Shown one piece after another: positions 42,692 to 42,703 of a DNA stretch of 42,703 nt (positions are counted from its first letter, which is position 1; every line of letters starts with the position of its first letter). Under the pieces are notes generated by a model, which did not search any database, had not been told where the DNA came from, and was given only the letters and a program-made list of their open reading frames with translations. This DNA is from an uncultured Saprospiraceae bacterium (lineage in GTDB: Bacteria > Bacteroidota > Bacteroidia > Chitinophagales > Saprospiraceae): the NCBI GenBank assembly GCA_938015805.1, contig CALLXF010000009.1:1-42703 (forward strand), read 5' to 3'. The translations under genes were made by a program, and so were the position numbers.

Positions 42692-42703
42692 TGACCCACT
42701 AGG
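42692..42703 (-). tRNA. Possible 3' end of a tRNA (cut by window edge)
   Basis: On the minus strand the last bases read CCTA, then GTGGGTC, then A, which fits the end of a T-stem, a 7-nt acceptor strand and a discriminator base, directly before an intrinsic terminator and with no protein end visible. Only 12 bases are available, so the identity cannot be told and the call is tentative. Confidence 0.3.

Overview
The window looks like chromosomal DNA of a Bacteroidota bacterium, probably of the Saprospiria. It is AT-rich. Promoter boxes of the Bacteroidota type TAnnTTTG are visible. There are type IX secretion (T9SS) C-terminal sorting domains, a TonB-dependent receptor with a carboxypeptidase-regulatory-like N-terminus, a DUF5916 protein, a DUF1800/DUF1501 pair, an exosortase K/MSEP-CTERM pair and an MtaB-type methylthiotransferase. 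The class assignment is inference; no rRNA gene is present to settle it.

Layout. 1-2.6 kb: a secreted esterase cut by the window edge and three small lipoproteins. 2.7-6.3 kb: MSEP-CTERM protein and its exosortase xrtK, with a nested inverted repeat upstream. 6.3-8.6 kb: HtrA-type protease with a coupled 55-aa ORF, then an Hsp20 chaperone (envelope and cytosolic protein quality control). 8.7-11.8 kb: a two-gene outer-membrane uptake operon (lipoprotein plus TonB receptor) behind a perfect 15-bp palindrome that resembles a Fur/Zur-family operator. 11.9-18.5 kb: GNAT acetyltransferase, DUF5916 protein, odhB (2-oxoglutarate dehydrogenase E2), SIMPL protein and a membrane protein. 18.7-22.5 kb: DUF1800-DUF1501 operon and a small secreted protein. 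22.8-25.4 kb: ABC ATPase, FtsX-type permease with a 21-histidine loop, and a DUF3299 protein, probably metal related. 25.8-31.5 kb: a decayed tyrA, an intact DAHP synthase/chorismate mutase fusion, a conserved hypothetical gene, uvrB and mtaB. 31.7-35.0 kb: an intact IS1595-family transposon with cargo. 35.1-42.7 kb: zinc alcohol dehydrogenase, a T9SS cargo protein, a DUF1232 protein, an MscS channel, outer-membrane proteins, an LVIVD-repeat lipoprotein, and possibly the 3' end of a tRNA at the right edge.

The most striking region is the transposon at 31717-35037. It has 24-bp terminal inverted repeats (one mismatch), an exact 8-bp target duplication, an IS1595-type transposase and at least six cargo ORFs. 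One cargo gene is an XRE-type regulator. Three copies of one 16-bp palindrome lie in front of the left cargo gene, in the divergent regulator/DUF6150-like promoter, and in front of the transposase. In the first two cases the site overlaps a plausible -33 box and ends exactly 39 nt before the start codon. The element therefore appears to carry its own regulatory circuit covering cargo, regulator and transposase.

Other points of note are the pseudogenised tyrA directly before an intact aromatic-pathway gene, the one-enzyme/one-substrate exosortase pair, a DUF1501 protein that has both a twin-arginine motif and a T9SS tail, and a small family of dispersed GGC/GCC hairpins shared between unrelated genes.
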